Origin: Candidatus Poribacteria bacterium
GTDB lineage: Bacteria; Poribacteria; WGA-4E; PCPOR2b
Assembly (NCBI GenBank): GCA_028819845.1
Contig: JAPPKS010000027.1
Location: forward strand, 124,001-188,000
DNA length: 64,000 nucleotides
Direction of reading: 5' to 3'
Shown piece by piece: positions 45,630 through 54,880 of this stretch. Under the pieces are notes generated by a model, which was given only the letters and a program-made list of their open reading frames with translations, was not told the DNA's origin and made no database searches. The position numbers were made by a program, and so were the translations under genes. Numbering within the stretch: position 1 is the first letter of the stretch; each line of letters opens with the position of its first letter.

Positions 45630-46526
45630 TTACGAATATCCCACATCTCTGAGTTTCTTTTCATCTTGCCGCCAGTTTTTCTTGACCGAAACATGCAAGT
45701 CCAGAAATACCGAAGCATTCAAGAATTTTTGTATTTCAATTCGCGCTAGTTGCCCAATGATTTTAATCATTTCCCCTCCTTTCCCAATCAATATTCGCTT
45801 TTGGGATGGCCGTTCGGAATAAATCGTAGCACTAATGAAAATTGTCCCATTTGCCCGTTGATTGAATTCTGTGATGGCGACGCTTGAAGCGTAAGGAATT
45901 TCTTGCTGGGTTTTAAGGAGTATCTTTTCTCGTATCGTTTCCGCCGCAAAGAATCGCTCCGGCAAATCGCTTATTTGGTCGGCGGGGAAATAGAGTTGCC
46001 CTTCAGGAAGGAATTTAACGATAAGCCGCAGAAGTTGTCCAACGCCGTCCCTAGTCTTCGCGGAAATCGGGACAATCTCCGCGAACAGAGGCTCTTTTTT
46101 ATACGTTTCGATAATTGGCAACAGCGCCTGCTTTGGCGCCAAATCTATCTTGTTTATCACTAAAATCGATTTCTGCCCATTTTTCCTTATCGCGGCGAGA
46201 ATTTGTTCCGCGGCGGGCGTGGATATATGGTGTACGTCAACCAAATACAGCGTAAGATCGGCGTCTTTGAGTGCACTGTATGCTGCGTCCAACATACGGT
46301 TATGAAGGCGGTATTTTGGCTTGAGTATACCGGGCGTATCCAGAAATACAATCTGATATTCATCTGTGGTGACAATGCCCGTGATTCGATTGCGGGTCGT
46401 CTGCGGCTTGGGCGTGACGATGGCTAATTTTTCTTGCATCACCGCGTTCAACAGGGTTGATTTCCCGACATTCGGTTCGCCTATAATGGAGACGTAACCA
46501 GATTTGAAGTCGCCATGCTTTTCCAT
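45630..46526 (-). CDS. era: GTPase Era
   Basis: 298 residues, the usual Era length. G1 is GEPNVGKST, G2 lies in the KPQTTRNRITGIV switch, G3 is DTPG, and G4 is NKID. The C-terminal KH domain contains KRILIGKGGEMIKIIGQLARIEIQKFLNASVFLDLHVSVKKNWR. Era binds 16S rRNA near its 3' end and helps assemble the 30S subunit at the inner membrane side. It is a single gene between dnaA and the Ldh2-family gene on the minus strand. Confidence 0.95.
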   Translation of the reverse strand: MEKHGDFKSGYVSIIGEPNVGKSTLLNAVMQEKLAIVTPKPQTTRNRITGIVTTDEYQIVFLDTPGILKPKYRLHNRMLDAAYSALKDADLTLYLVDVHHISTPAAEQILAAIRKNGQKSILVINKIDLAPKQALLPIIETYKKEPLFAEIVPISAKTRDGVGQLLRLIVKFLPEGQLYFPADQISDLPERFFAAETIREKILLKTQQEIPYASSVAITEFNQRANGTIFISATIYSERPSQKRILIGKGGEMIKIIGQLARIEIQKFLNASVFLDLHVSVKKNWRQDEKKLRDVGYS

Positions 46527-46661
46527 GTTCGTATTCCTTTGGAACGATTCTACGTCAAATTCTTGGTATTTGGCCGAATCCGCATTACCGTGAGTGGAGC
46601 CGCGTCAATAAGGGCTTGATAATAGTCCTCATATAAGTAATTCGTCCGCCTTTATTCCAAA

Positions 46662-47714
46662 TCAATAATTGAGTTGCGATATGCCGACATTTGCCGCCGT
46701 TTCCTGAATCTGGCGCCATGTTTCGTCATCGACCGGTATCCCTTCACTCAAACGCTGCTGCTTCTGGCGAGACTCGATTTCACCGGGCATCAACACTTCA
46801 TCAAAACCTGGGGCTAATTGTGAACATTTCATGAACGTCACAAGTTTATCTATATGGCGGTCGTAATCTTCAAGTGGAATAAACTTAGCGATGTCAATGA
46901 CAATCATCAACGTGGCGTTGCAGACCCGGGTATTATTTGAACCGCTGCAGCCGCTGCCGGACAGTGTACCTGCTAACACGTCAACGATCAAACCTAGCCC
47001 GAATCCCTTGTGTCCCGCCAAGCCGCCGAGCGGCAGTATCGAACCGGGAGACGGACTGTCGAAATCGCGAGGATCTGTTGTTGGCTCGCCTGTGCCGTCA
47101 ATCAGCCAACCAAGCGGAACAGAATCGCCGCGGTTAACAGCAACATCAATCTTCCCCTGTGCCACAACGCTGCTAGTGATATCTAAAACAATCGAATCCG
47201 CATCTCCAGCCGGCACCGCGACAGAAATTGGGTTTGTGCCAAGTCGTCTATCGATGCCGCCGTACGCAGCCACCGATAACGCCGCGCCGCCGGCATTCAA
47301 CATTGTTATACCAATCAGTCCCTGGTCCGCCGCCATCATGGTATAGCTGGCAAGTCGTCCGATGTGGTTACAGTCGTAAATGCTTACGGCGCTTATGACA
47401 CTGGATTGCGCTTTGCGGATTGCGAGCGACATCGCCTTTGTGGCGATAACTTGTCCAAACCCCCAGTTGCCGTTAATTACGGCATGTGATGGAGACTCGC
47501 GTTCAATCTCCATCGGCGCGCCCGGCTGGATATCACCATTCCTGAGCCGCTTGATATACTGCGGAATACGAATTACGCCGTGCGAGTCATGTCCCACTAG
47601 GTTCGCGTCAACAAGCAGTTCACTGATAATTTGCGCTTCTTCCGGCGGCACCGACGCTGCTTCAAAAATCTCGGTAGAAATCCGATTCAATTGGTCGTGC
47701 GAAAATATTGGCAT
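46662..47714 (-). CDS. Ldh2-family malate/L-lactate/ureidoglycolate dehydrogenase
   Basis: 350 residues of the NAD(P)-dependent YlbC/Mdh2 fold, which is unrelated to classical Rossmann malate dehydrogenases. Recognisable segments are DANLVGHDSHGVIRIPQYI near the N-terminus (the catalytic HDSHG motif), INGNWGFGQVIATKAM, RRLGTNPISVAVPAG, LDITSSVVAQGKIDVA and LAGHKGFGLGLIVDVLAGTLSG. The family reduces 2-oxoacids or oxidises 2-hydroxyacids; the substrate cannot be assigned. It stands alone and divergent from miaB. Confidence 0.9.
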   Translation of the reverse strand: MPIFSHDQLNRISTEIFEAASVPPEEAQIISELLVDANLVGHDSHGVIRIPQYIKRLRNGDIQPGAPMEIERESPSHAVINGNWGFGQVIATKAMSLAIRKAQSSVISAVSIYDCNHIGRLASYTMMAADQGLIGITMLNAGGAALSVAAYGGIDRRLGTNPISVAVPAGDADSIVLDITSSVVAQGKIDVAVNRGDSVPLGWLIDGTGEPTTDPRDFDSPSPGSILPLGGLAGHKGFGLGLIVDVLAGTLSGSGCSGSNNTRVCNATLMIVIDIAKFIPLEDYDRHIDKLVTFMKCSQLAPGFDEVLMPGEIESRQKQQRLSEGIPVDDETWRQIQETAANVGISQLNY

Positions 47715-48096
47715 TAATTTCTCCTTTGATGAATCCGAAGTTCTTTCGTGTCAACGGGCTGCTGTCGTTTAATTTGAGGTTTGCGTTTTCTCGGCAATCT
47801 TTTGAGGAAAGTTGCAGATTTTACGCCGGTTGTTCTGGAATGACGAGTTGTATATGGTACGGCAATATGTGTTTTGAAGTGATATTATACACAATATTTC
47901 AACTTCTGCAAAATTCTTTAACCGCATCTATCCGCGGTTCAATTTCCATGCTGCGGAGTTCATCGAATCATATCTGAAAAACTCGTGAATTCGCTTGCAT
48001 AATGCCTGCTTTCATGAGTATAATATCACTTGGCGAGATGCTTCTACGTGGCGCATTACCTACCGTAGTTTATGTCGTGTCGAACAGGATAAAACC
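47715..48096. other. divergent promoter region between the Ldh2-family gene and miaB
   Basis: About 380 bp with no gene. It contains a good sigma-70 promoter for miaB at 47995-48024. Confidence 0.5.
47995..48024 (+). promoter_or_regulatory. sigma-70 promoter of miaB
   Basis: TTGCAT at 47995-48000, an 18-nt spacer and TATAAT at 48019-48024. It overlaps the in-frame TTG at 47995 and so supports the downstream GTG start at 48097. Confidence 0.6.
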
Positions 48097-49485
48097 GTGA
48101 ACTCGAAAATTCCAATTGAATCCCAACTTCCAATATACACAGCTGCGCCGGCAGTCGAATCGGCGATTCAACTACACGCCTCAAGACGTGTCTACATAGA
48201 GACGTATGGGTGTCAGATGAATGTGAGCGACAGCGAGTTGCTGGCTGGTATCTTGGTGCAAAACGGTTACGAAACTGCCGATGGGTTAGAGGACGCTGAT
48301 GTAGTACTCCTCAACACCTGTGCCATACGCGAAAATGCCGAAACCAAGGTACTCAATCGCCTCAAACAACTCAATCATCGGAAGCGGCTGCAACCCAACC
48401 TTATTCTGGGTGTCTGCGGTTGCATGGCGCAGCATACCCGGTCAAAAATGCTTGACGCCGCGCCGTACTTGGATCTGGTCCTAGGTCCCGACGCCTATCG
48501 CAGCCTTCCCGCGGCGCTCCGCTCGGTGGCGGCAGGTGATGCGTTTGTAAATTTGAAGCTCGACCAAGACGAAGACTACGCCGACATCGCGCCAATTCGT
48601 AAGGACGGAATACGGGCGTGGTTGACCGTGCAACGAGGCTGTGACAAGATGTGCACCTTTTGCATTGTGCCGTTCGTGCGCGGCCGCGAACGCAGTGTTC
48701 CTGCAAAGCTGTTAGTCAGTGAGGTTAAACGGTTAGTCAATGAAGGGTTTAAAGAGGTTGTCCTCCTTGGCCAGACGGTGAACTCCTACCACGATGGAGC
48801 GCACGATTTTGGAGATTTGCTCTTTGCAATTAACGATATAGAAGGCATCGAACGCATACGATTTACATCGCCGCATCCAAGTGACGCAACAGACGGCATG
48901 ATTGAAGCCATTGCAGGCGGCGATAAAGTCTGTAAACAAATACATCTTCCCCTGCAATCCGGTTCAACGAAAACGCTTAAAGCCATGCGGCGGACATACA
49001 CGGCCGAAACCTACCGCGAGCTTGTGGCGAATATGCGCCGCCGCATTCCGAATCTCGCGATTTCAACTGATATTATTGTCGGCTTCTGCGGCGAGACGGA
49101 GGACGATTTCATGGAAACCTACCACCTCATGGATGAAATCCGATTCGATTCCGCATTCATGTTCAAATACTCGCCGCGTGAAGGTACGCTTGCTTACAAG
49201 TCGCTAAATGACGATGTGACCAGCACGGAAAAGGGAAGACGATTACGGGAGATTATTTCGTTGCAAGAGAAAATTTCGCTTGAAATCAATCAGGAGTTGG
49301 TTGGCTGCAACACGAATGTGTTGGTCGAAGGACAGTCTCGCCGCAACGCGGATGAATACCACGGTAGAACTAACAGCTTTAAAACGATTGTATTTCCGAA
49401 AGAAAATTCAAAAATTGGCGACGTCGTGCAGGTGAATATCAATTCAGCGACTGCGCACACGTTGCGTGGCGAGATTGTTGCTTAG
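48097..49485 (+). CDS. miaB: tRNA-2-methylthio-N6-dimethylallyladenosine synthase
   Basis: 462 residues from the GTG at 48097 (AGGA about 8 nt upstream; promoter just before). This radical SAM methylthiotransferase modifies A37 of tRNAs reading UNN codons. The N-terminal UPF0004 domain has cluster cysteines C39 (ETYGCQMN), C75 (LLNTCAIRENAE) and the GVCGCMAQ cysteine. The radical SAM triad is QRGCDKMCTFCIVP, followed by GRERSVP, LLGQTVNSY and PLQSGSTKTLKAMRR. The TRAM domain ends the protein (VLVEGQSRRNADEYHGRTNSFKTIVF). The cluster VxGCxAQ form and RxNAxxxxGRT match MiaB rather than MtaB or RimO. Confidence 0.95.
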   Translation: MNSKIPIESQLPIYTAAPAVESAIQLHASRRVYIETYGCQMNVSDSELLAGILVQNGYETADGLEDADVVLLNTCAIRENAETKVLNRLKQLNHRKRLQPNLILGVCGCMAQHTRSKMLDAAPYLDLVLGPDAYRSLPAALRSVAAGDAFVNLKLDQDEDYADIAPIRKDGIRAWLTVQRGCDKMCTFCIVPFVRGRERSVPAKLLVSEVKRLVNEGFKEVVLLGQTVNSYHDGAHDFGDLLFAINDIEGIERIRFTSPHPSDATDGMIEAIAGGDKVCKQIHLPLQSGSTKTLKAMRRTYTAETYRELVANMRRRIPNLAISTDIIVGFCGETEDDFMETYHLMDEIRFDSAFMFKYSPREGTLAYKSLNDDVTSTEKGRRLREIISLQEKISLEINQELVGCNTNVLVEGQSRRNADEYHGRTNSFKTIVFPKENSKIGDVVQVNINSATAHTLRGEIVA

Positions 49486-49596
49486 CTTACTGAATCCCTT
49501 TTGCGGAATCAATCGTTATATCATACCGTAGATTTGGCGCCATGTGCTCGGCGTGAAGGATTACTATTTTTGAGATTTATTTGGGAATAGCGTCAA

Positions 49597-50394
49597 ATGA
49601 ATAAAGTCAGAATTAAGTCCCGGTCTGAAATCGAGACAATGCGGCGCAGCGGAAAAGCCGCGTCGATTGTGCTTCAAACAATCGGAGAAGCTGTAAGTCC
49701 CGGTATTTCAACTTACGAATTGGATCAAATCTCCCGGGAAGCCATTAAGAAACTTGGCGGTATTTCATCGTTTTTGGGGTATCAACTTCCGCATCACCCG
49801 CCATATCCAGCGACAATTTGCGTTTCAATTAACGAGGAAATTGTTCATGGCATTCCAAGGAAGGACTGTATTCTAAAAGAGGGCGACATTATTGGAATTG
49901 ACACCGCAGTCTATCTCAATGGATTTCATGGGGATAATGCGTACACGTTTCCTGTCGGAGACATTGAACCGGAAGCGCAAAGTCTACTGGAAGTCTCCAA
50001 AAACGCACTCTATAAAGCAATTGACGCCGCAAAGCCGGGAAGTCGGCTCGGCGACGCCTGTTCCGCATTGCAAACCCATGTGGAAAGTCACGGATTCTCA
50101 GTAGTTCGAGATTTTGTTGGTCACGGGATTGGGCGAAATTTACACGAGGAGCCTCAGGTTCCCAATTACGGAGAACCCGGCAGAGGCGTTCGATTAAGGC
50201 CCGGTACAGTCCTCGCCATCGAAGCCATGACCAACGCAGGTACACACGAATCTGAAACGCTCGAAGATGGCTGGACAGCAGTCACGGCCGATCGGCGCAT
50301 TTCTGCGCTATTCGAACATACCGTCGCAATTCTCCCCGAAGGCCCGGAAATTCTTACAGATAATCATGACCTCTGGGGATCAAATTCTCACTAA
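49597..50394 (+). CDS. map: type I methionine aminopeptidase
   Basis: 265 residues, removing the initiator methionine from nascent proteins. The pita-bread fold is intact: substrate-side histidine in NEEIVHGIP, metal ligands D in IIGIDTAVYLNGFHGD (two Asp), H in VGHGIGRNLHEEP, E in VLAIEAM and E in ALFEHTVAI. No N-terminal zinc-finger extension is present. It follows miaB by 111 bp in the same orientation, and the ftsB-like gene follows, so the three may be one transcription unit interrupted by a tandem repeat. Confidence 0.95.
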   Translation: MNKVRIKSRSEIETMRRSGKAASIVLQTIGEAVSPGISTYELDQISREAIKKLGGISSFLGYQLPHHPPYPATICVSINEEIVHGIPRKDCILKEGDIIGIDTAVYLNGFHGDNAYTFPVGDIEPEAQSLLEVSKNALYKAIDAAKPGSRLGDACSALQTHVESHGFSVVRDFVGHGIGRNLHEEPQVPNYGEPGRGVRLRPGTVLAIEAMTNAGTHESETLEDGWTAVTADRRISALFEHTVAILPEGPEILTDNHDLWGSNSH

Positions 50395-50401
50395 CCACGA
50401 T

Positions 50402-50485
50402 CATTACGCCTTACTCATTACGCCTTACTTATTACGCCTTACTCATTACTCATTACTCATTACGCATTACGCGTTACTCATTATT
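50402..50485. repeat. twelve-copy 7-bp tandem repeat
   Basis: Twelve consecutive heptamers with consensus CATTACT or CATTACG run from 50402 to 50485; variants such as CCTTACT and TATTACG differ by one or two bases. The tract begins 8 bp after the map stop and ends 14 bp before the ATG of the next gene, so copy-number change would alter the leader of that gene. Confidence 0.85.
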
Positions 50486-50498
50486 CTAAACCATCCTC

Positions 50499-50795
50499 AT
50501 GCGATTTCTTCAATCTTGGCTGTTAATCATCACATTTCCCGTCTTAATCATCAGTGCTTATCGGTTCGTCGGCGAATATCAGAATTGGCAGAAAGCGCGT
50601 CAGATTAAACAGGAGTATTTAGACGAGTTAAGCGCGCTTGAATTGAAAAGGGATCGCCTGAGAACGAGAGTCGAAAAACTCCAGACCGACGAACTCGACC
50701 AAGAGCGCCTCGTACGGCGATTCGGTTTTATCAAACCCGGTGAAACTGTCTATAAAGTTGTTCGGCCTCGAACGACATCCTTTACCGAAGATTAA
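50499..50795 (+). CDS. FtsB/DivIC-like septum formation initiator protein
   Basis: 98 residues. An N-terminal membrane helix (FLQSWLLIITFPVLIISAYRFV) is followed by a coiled coil of about 45 residues (QKARQIKQEYLDELSALELKRDRLRTRVEKL). It ends with the DivIC/FtsB signature RLVRRFGFIKPGETVYKVV. Family members form the FtsBLQ divisome complex in the inner membrane. Size and layout fit well. Its leader is a heptamer repeat tract, which is unusual for a cell-division gene. Confidence 0.85.
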   Translation: MRFLQSWLLIITFPVLIISAYRFVGEYQNWQKARQIKQEYLDELSALELKRDRLRTRVEKLQTDELDQERLVRRFGFIKPGETVYKVVRPRTTSFTED

Positions 50796-51241
50796 TACGG
50801 TGTTTCTTTGTAACCTGCGATTTTTGGATGAATCCGCGCTACCCAACTTACCAGAACTGAACCCGTCGTCGAGAATTGGAATTCCCTCCAACCTAAAATA
50901 ACCACACAACCCTCTTTAGGAGCAATCTCCGAATCGCGGTCGCTTCCGCTATCGTAGGTTGGGTAGAGCGGATAACGCCAACACCGTCACTTCACCCAAT
51001 CGTTGTCCAATTTCCTTACGATGACCTTCACAGTGTTGGCATAGCCAAACCCAACGATCAACCGACCGAATAGGGAGGGCGGTAGTTTTCCTATAGCCCT
51101 CTCTGTGAACCAAATTCACCCCGCCCTTACACCCTAATGGACAATCATGAATGTTTCAACATTGGGAGTACATTCAACCTTGTAGACTAGCAACGTCTAT
51201 GATAGAATTTACGATTGCCGGGTGGCAATTGCATGTAGAAA
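50796..51241. other. intergenic region with one copy of the long dispersed repeat
   Basis: About 450 bp. The central part, 50917-51056, is copy A of the repeat family that fills 52557-53832. The remainder has no supported gene. Confidence 0.5.
50917..51056 (+). repeat. dispersed REP-composite repeat, copy A
   Basis: It begins with TAGGAGCAATCTCCGAATCGC, a decayed version of the GTAG-GAGCGAT...ATCGC hairpin. Then GTAGGTTGGGTAGAGCGG (50954 on) opens a 103-bp segment that ends in CCCAACG; the outer GTTGGGT and ACCCAAC are inverted repeats. Copies B (52676-52778), C (53088-53190) and D (53452-53554) match almost base for base. Confidence 0.85.
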
Positions 51242-52486
51242 ATGGTGAGAGTTTGGCATCTGCAGGATCGGGATTTAACGGAGGTATTTCACGTGGATAT
51301 TGAGTCAAGCCCATTCAGTCCGGGAGTGCCAGTACCGTTCGAGTTTTTTGTTGGCCGCAACGGAGAAGTTGAACATTTGCGCGGGCTGGCGCAAGCAAGT
51401 GCGGGTCAAACGCGGTTAAAAATTGCATTCATTAGCGGTGAACGCGGTATCGGTAAAAGTTCAATAGCTGATGTAGTGCGAATACTATTGGACCGCGAAC
51501 ACAATATCGTTGGGTGCCATACGTTACTTGGCGGCGTTAATGCGTTAGATGAGATGATGAAAAAGATACTCAATGAGTTGGTTAACGAAAGCATAAAAAC
51601 CCCCTGGCATCAGACAATCCGTAATTTCGTTGACAATAAAATCAAGAAGGTAGGCGCTTTCGGTCTCTCGCTGGAGTTAAATTTAGGGGATGATGAAATA
51701 TCATCAATTACCGAGCATTTTGTAACAAACATGACGGGTTTGTTGGAAGCGCTAAATCGGCACGCGAAAGGGCTGCTGCTTATTTTGGACGACATTAACG
51801 GTCTCGCCTCGTCCACACAATTCGCGCATTGGTTAAAGAGCACAGTGGACAAATTTGCGCTCGCGAAAAGCCCCATTCCTCTTTGTATTTTTATAGTCGG
51901 ATTAGAGGAGAGACGCCAAGAGATGATTGCGAATAATCCTTCCATAGCCCGCATTTTTGACATTGTTGATATTTCTCGCTGGTCGGATGCAGAGGCTAGA
52001 GAGTTTTACGAACGCGCATTCGATTCCACTAAAGCCAGAATTGAAACCGAGCAATTAAATAGGCTTGTATCTTTTACGGGCGGGCATCCCGTATTGGCGC
52101 ATGAAATTGGTCATGCTATATGGCGCGCTGCGCCGACTTTGGAACTTGACGAAGAAGCGGTAAGTGATGGCATATTCGATGCCGCCGATGTTGTTGGGAC
52201 AAAATGGATAGAACCGCAAATTTTTCGCGGCATTCAAAATGACACATACCGCTCTATTCTGCGAAAACTGGCGGACAAACGCAGGCTACTTTTTACACGA
52301 AAAGAGATAATCGATAACTTAGGATTGTCGAACGGCGAATTAAATGTCCTTGACTCTTTTCTTAAACGCATGAGACAGCTCGGTGCGCTTACTACTACCC
52401 AGAATCGGGGAGAATACAAATTCCCGAATTTTCTCTATAGCCTTTACTTTCTTATTGAATCCACACGGGCAAAAAGATCGGCGTGA
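51242..52486 (+). CDS. P-loop ATPase of the AAA/STAND-like class with winged-helix C-terminus
   Basis: 414 residues. After FFVGRNGEVEHLRGLA (a typical entry into AAA/Orc-like NTPases), Walker A is GERGIGKSS at 66-74. The Walker B is LLLILDDINGL near 180-190, and a sensor-like segment is CIFIVGLEERR. The C-terminal 110 residues look helical with a winged-helix pattern (LRKLADKRRLLFTRKEIIDNLGLSNGELNVLDSFLKRMRQLG). It resembles standalone ATPases of the archaeal-ATPase/Cdc6-like type found in accessory regions, including defence loci, but there is no partner effector gene next to it. No good ribosome site precedes the ATG. Its place between repeat copies suggests recent acquisition (inference). 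Confidence 0.75.
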   Translation: MVRVWHLQDRDLTEVFHVDIESSPFSPGVPVPFEFFVGRNGEVEHLRGLAQASAGQTRLKIAFISGERGIGKSSIADVVRILLDREHNIVGCHTLLGGVNALDEMMKKILNELVNESIKTPWHQTIRNFVDNKIKKVGAFGLSLELNLGDDEISSITEHFVTNMTGLLEALNRHAKGLLLILDDINGLASSTQFAHWLKSTVDKFALAKSPIPLCIFIVGLEERRQEMIANNPSIARIFDIVDISRWSDAEAREFYERAFDSTKARIETEQLNRLVSFTGGHPVLAHEIGHAIWRAAPTLELDEEAVSDGIFDAADVVGTKWIEPQIFRGIQNDTYRSILRKLADKRRLLFTRKEIIDNLGLSNGELNVLDSFLKRMRQLGALTTTQNRGEYKFPNFLYSLYFLIESTRAKRSA

Positions 52487-52556
52487 TTGATGAGAGGACG
52501 TGTAGCCAGGCGTTAGATTCACGAGAGTGCAGTCTTTTTAGGTTGGGTAGAGCAGG

Positions 52557-53832
52557 TAATCATAGCCCATCATTAAATCACACGAATCACAATTCAGACA
52601 TCAATCCTACCGCCGGCATTCTAGAATTCAATCCCTTGTAGGAGCGATCTCCGAATCGCGACCGCTTCCACTCTTGTAGGTTGGGTAGAGCGGATAACGC
52701 CATCACCGTCGCTTCACCCAATCGTTGTCCAATTCCCTTACGATGATCTTCACAATATTGGCATAGCGAAACCCAACGCTTTTGAAACCTCTAGATTTTA
52801 GAAAAGCGTCGGGTTTCGTTACACTCGTTGGCTGTTGGATGCGGTTGGTTGGCACTGAGGTTTTTTGACTGGTCAATTCAAGTATGAATCCGCTCTACCC
52901 AACCTACAGCAGCTTAAGCGACAGCCAATCGCCTTCCCCGCTCGCACCGACTGCTTTTATGCTCCCTTAATCATAGCCCATCATTTAATCACACCAATCA
53001 CAGTTCAGACATCAAATCCTATCGCCGGCATTCTAGAATTCAATCCCTTGTAGGAGCGATCTCCGAATCGCGACCGCTTCCACTCTTGTAGGTTGGGTAG
53101 AGCGGATAACGCCAACACCGTCACTTTGCCCAATCGTTGTCCAATTTCCCTACGATGACCTTCACAATATTGGCATGGCGAAACCCAACGTTTTTAAGGT
53201 ATTTGGCTGATTTCGCAGCGCAAATCAACCGGAGAGCTGCCGTGTCATGGTGAACCCAACCCCAGTTGCAAAAGCGCCAGCGGGGCGACAGGTAAATCAC
53301 TCTGGAATGAATCCATCGCTATAAGGGGGATTTGAGGGGTGTGGTATACCGTAGTTGTGAGTAGCGGTATGGAGATCGTCCCAACGAGGAGATGAGTTCT
53401 GGTAGGAGGGAATTCCGATTCCCGACGATGCATTCAGTTCTTGTAGTTTTTGTAGGTTGGGTAGAGCGGATAACGCCAACACCGTCACTTTGCCCAATCG
53501 TTGTCCAAATTCCCTACGATGACCTTCACAATATTGGCGTAGCGAAACCCAACGCTTTTGAAACCTCTAGATATTTGAAAAGCATCGGGTTTCGTTACAC
53601 TCGTTGACTGTTGAATGCGGTTAGGTTGGCATTGAAATTTTTTGACTGGGCAATTCTTGTATGAATCCGCTCTACCCAACCTACATCAGCTTCAGCGATA
53701 GCCAATCGCCTTCCGTACCAACAAGTAAGGATTATGCGCGCCCTTAATCATAGCCCATCATTTAATCACACCAATCACAGTTCAGACTAAAAATCCAATC
53801 CCCGTAGGAGCGATCTCCGAATCGCGACACTT
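52557..53832. repeat. nested direct and inverted repeat block
   Basis: A sequence starting TAATCATAGCCCATCA occurs at 52557, 52968 and 53745, giving a first unit of 411 bp, a second of 777 bp with an insertion of about 260 bp, and a third truncated copy. Each unit carries a GTAG-GAGCGAT hairpin (near 52638 and 53050; a further one near 53800) and the 103-bp GTAGGTTGGGTAGAGCGG segment (52676, 53088, 53452). Inverted relatives ending CCGCTCTACCCAACCTAC lie at 52806-52907 and 53582-53684. A further hairpin GTAGGAGGGAAT/ATTCCC is at 53402-53423. No protein-coding frame is supported between 52487 and 53875. Confidence 0.88.
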
Positions 53833-53875
53833 GTCGAATCTACTATTTTTTCCGTTCTGCCCATCCTCCAAAAAC

Positions 53876-54880
53876 CTACCATCCTCTTGCTGCTACCCGT
53901 TTCTGTAAGTCTTCCAAGGTAGTCTCTCTATCCCACACGTCATGAAAGCTATACGACCCCATCGGTCCTATCTTTCCCTGATCACGCGCATCCTGTTTCT
54001 CCTTGACGCGGCGGTCCGCCGCCCGATCTTTTTCATAAAACGCCTCTAACTCGTTTAACTCGTCGCGGTTGGAAGGCTTCGGTAGCATCGTCCATTGTGG
54101 GACCCCATCCGGTACAAGTAACAAATCGGTGAGGTCATATTCCCCGGACGCCTTCCTGAGTTTCATCTCTGCTTTGATTTTAGGTTGCACTATTTTAACC
54201 TGCTCGTTAACCTCCGGTTCTAATTCTTGCAGTATATTATTGGCAACTTCAACCGAACGCGGAATGTCCCTCTCAAGGCAAGGCCAGGGGAGATAACACT
54301 TAAACCAACACTCCTGAACTAAAATCTCGGTGGATTTACCGAATTCCGCGATGTGAGCTGTCGCGCGGTGATACGCTTTGCGATATATCAGTCGGACAGC
54401 AAGGTTTTCACGTTCCCTTTCCTCAACCACGGGAATGTGCTCCTCCCTGAACTTCCTCTCATTAAATGCGTACGGGTTCAACCCGTATCTTTCTAGATGA
54501 CGCTTGTTAGGATCGCCATACCAACCCCCGCCATCCTTTTCAACACACTCCCTGAAAAAGCCCGTCTCAATATCCGTCAGGATGATTATATTATCGTCAA
54601 TCTTGCGTCCAATCCAACTTCCGTCAAAATACTTCCTTCCGTTTTCAACTTCTATCACATCGGCGCGGTCCGGAGCATTGATACCATTAATCCTCAAAGT
54701 CCGGAACTCTTCCGCGTCGGATGCTGTTGTGTCCGCATCCTCCCACGGCGGCATTGACCCGGCTTCGATGTCTTTTGTTTCCGCTGTTGGTGTTCCGGAC
54801 GGCGCTGTATCCGCATTTCGGCCATTCGATACCCTTTTTTGCGGGTAGCGCACCTCATGAAACTTCTTTCGCTTTCTCAT
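53876..54880 (-). CDS. phage-associated protein of unknown function
   Basis: 334 residues from the ATG at 54880. That ATG overlaps the stop of the upstream gene in an ATGA arrangement and has GAGGAGG about 10 nt before it, so the two are translationally coupled; the longer frame to 55012 would overlap the neighbour. The protein is charged and has no signal peptide or membrane helix. A stretch at about 75-150 reads ENGRKYFDGSWIGRKIDDNIIILTDIETGFF, and the C-terminus is ARDQGKIGPMGSYSFHDVWDRETTLEDLQ. I recognise no family. By position next to a terminase-small-subunit-like gene it may be a phage DNA-packaging or morphogenesis accessory. Confidence 0.7.
   Translation of the reverse strand: MRKRKKFHEVRYPQKRVSNGRNADTAPSGTPTAETKDIEAGSMPPWEDADTTASDAEEFRTLRINGINAPDRADVIEVENGRKYFDGSWIGRKIDDNIIILTDIETGFFRECVEKDGGGWYGDPNKRHLERYGLNPYAFNERKFREEHIPVVEERERENLAVRLIYRKAYHRATAHIAEFGKSTEILVQECWFKCYLPWPCLERDIPRSVEVANNILQELEPEVNEQVKIVQPKIKAEMKLRKASGEYDLTDLLLVPDGVPQWTMLPKPSNRDELNELEAFYEKDRAADRRVKEKQDARDQGKIGPMGSYSFHDVWDRETTLEDLQKRVAARGW

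Noticed and set aside
47995-48096. TTG start of miaB at 47995
   Set aside because: It overlaps a good -35/-10 promoter and adds residues unlike MiaB; GTG at 48097 has a ribosome site.
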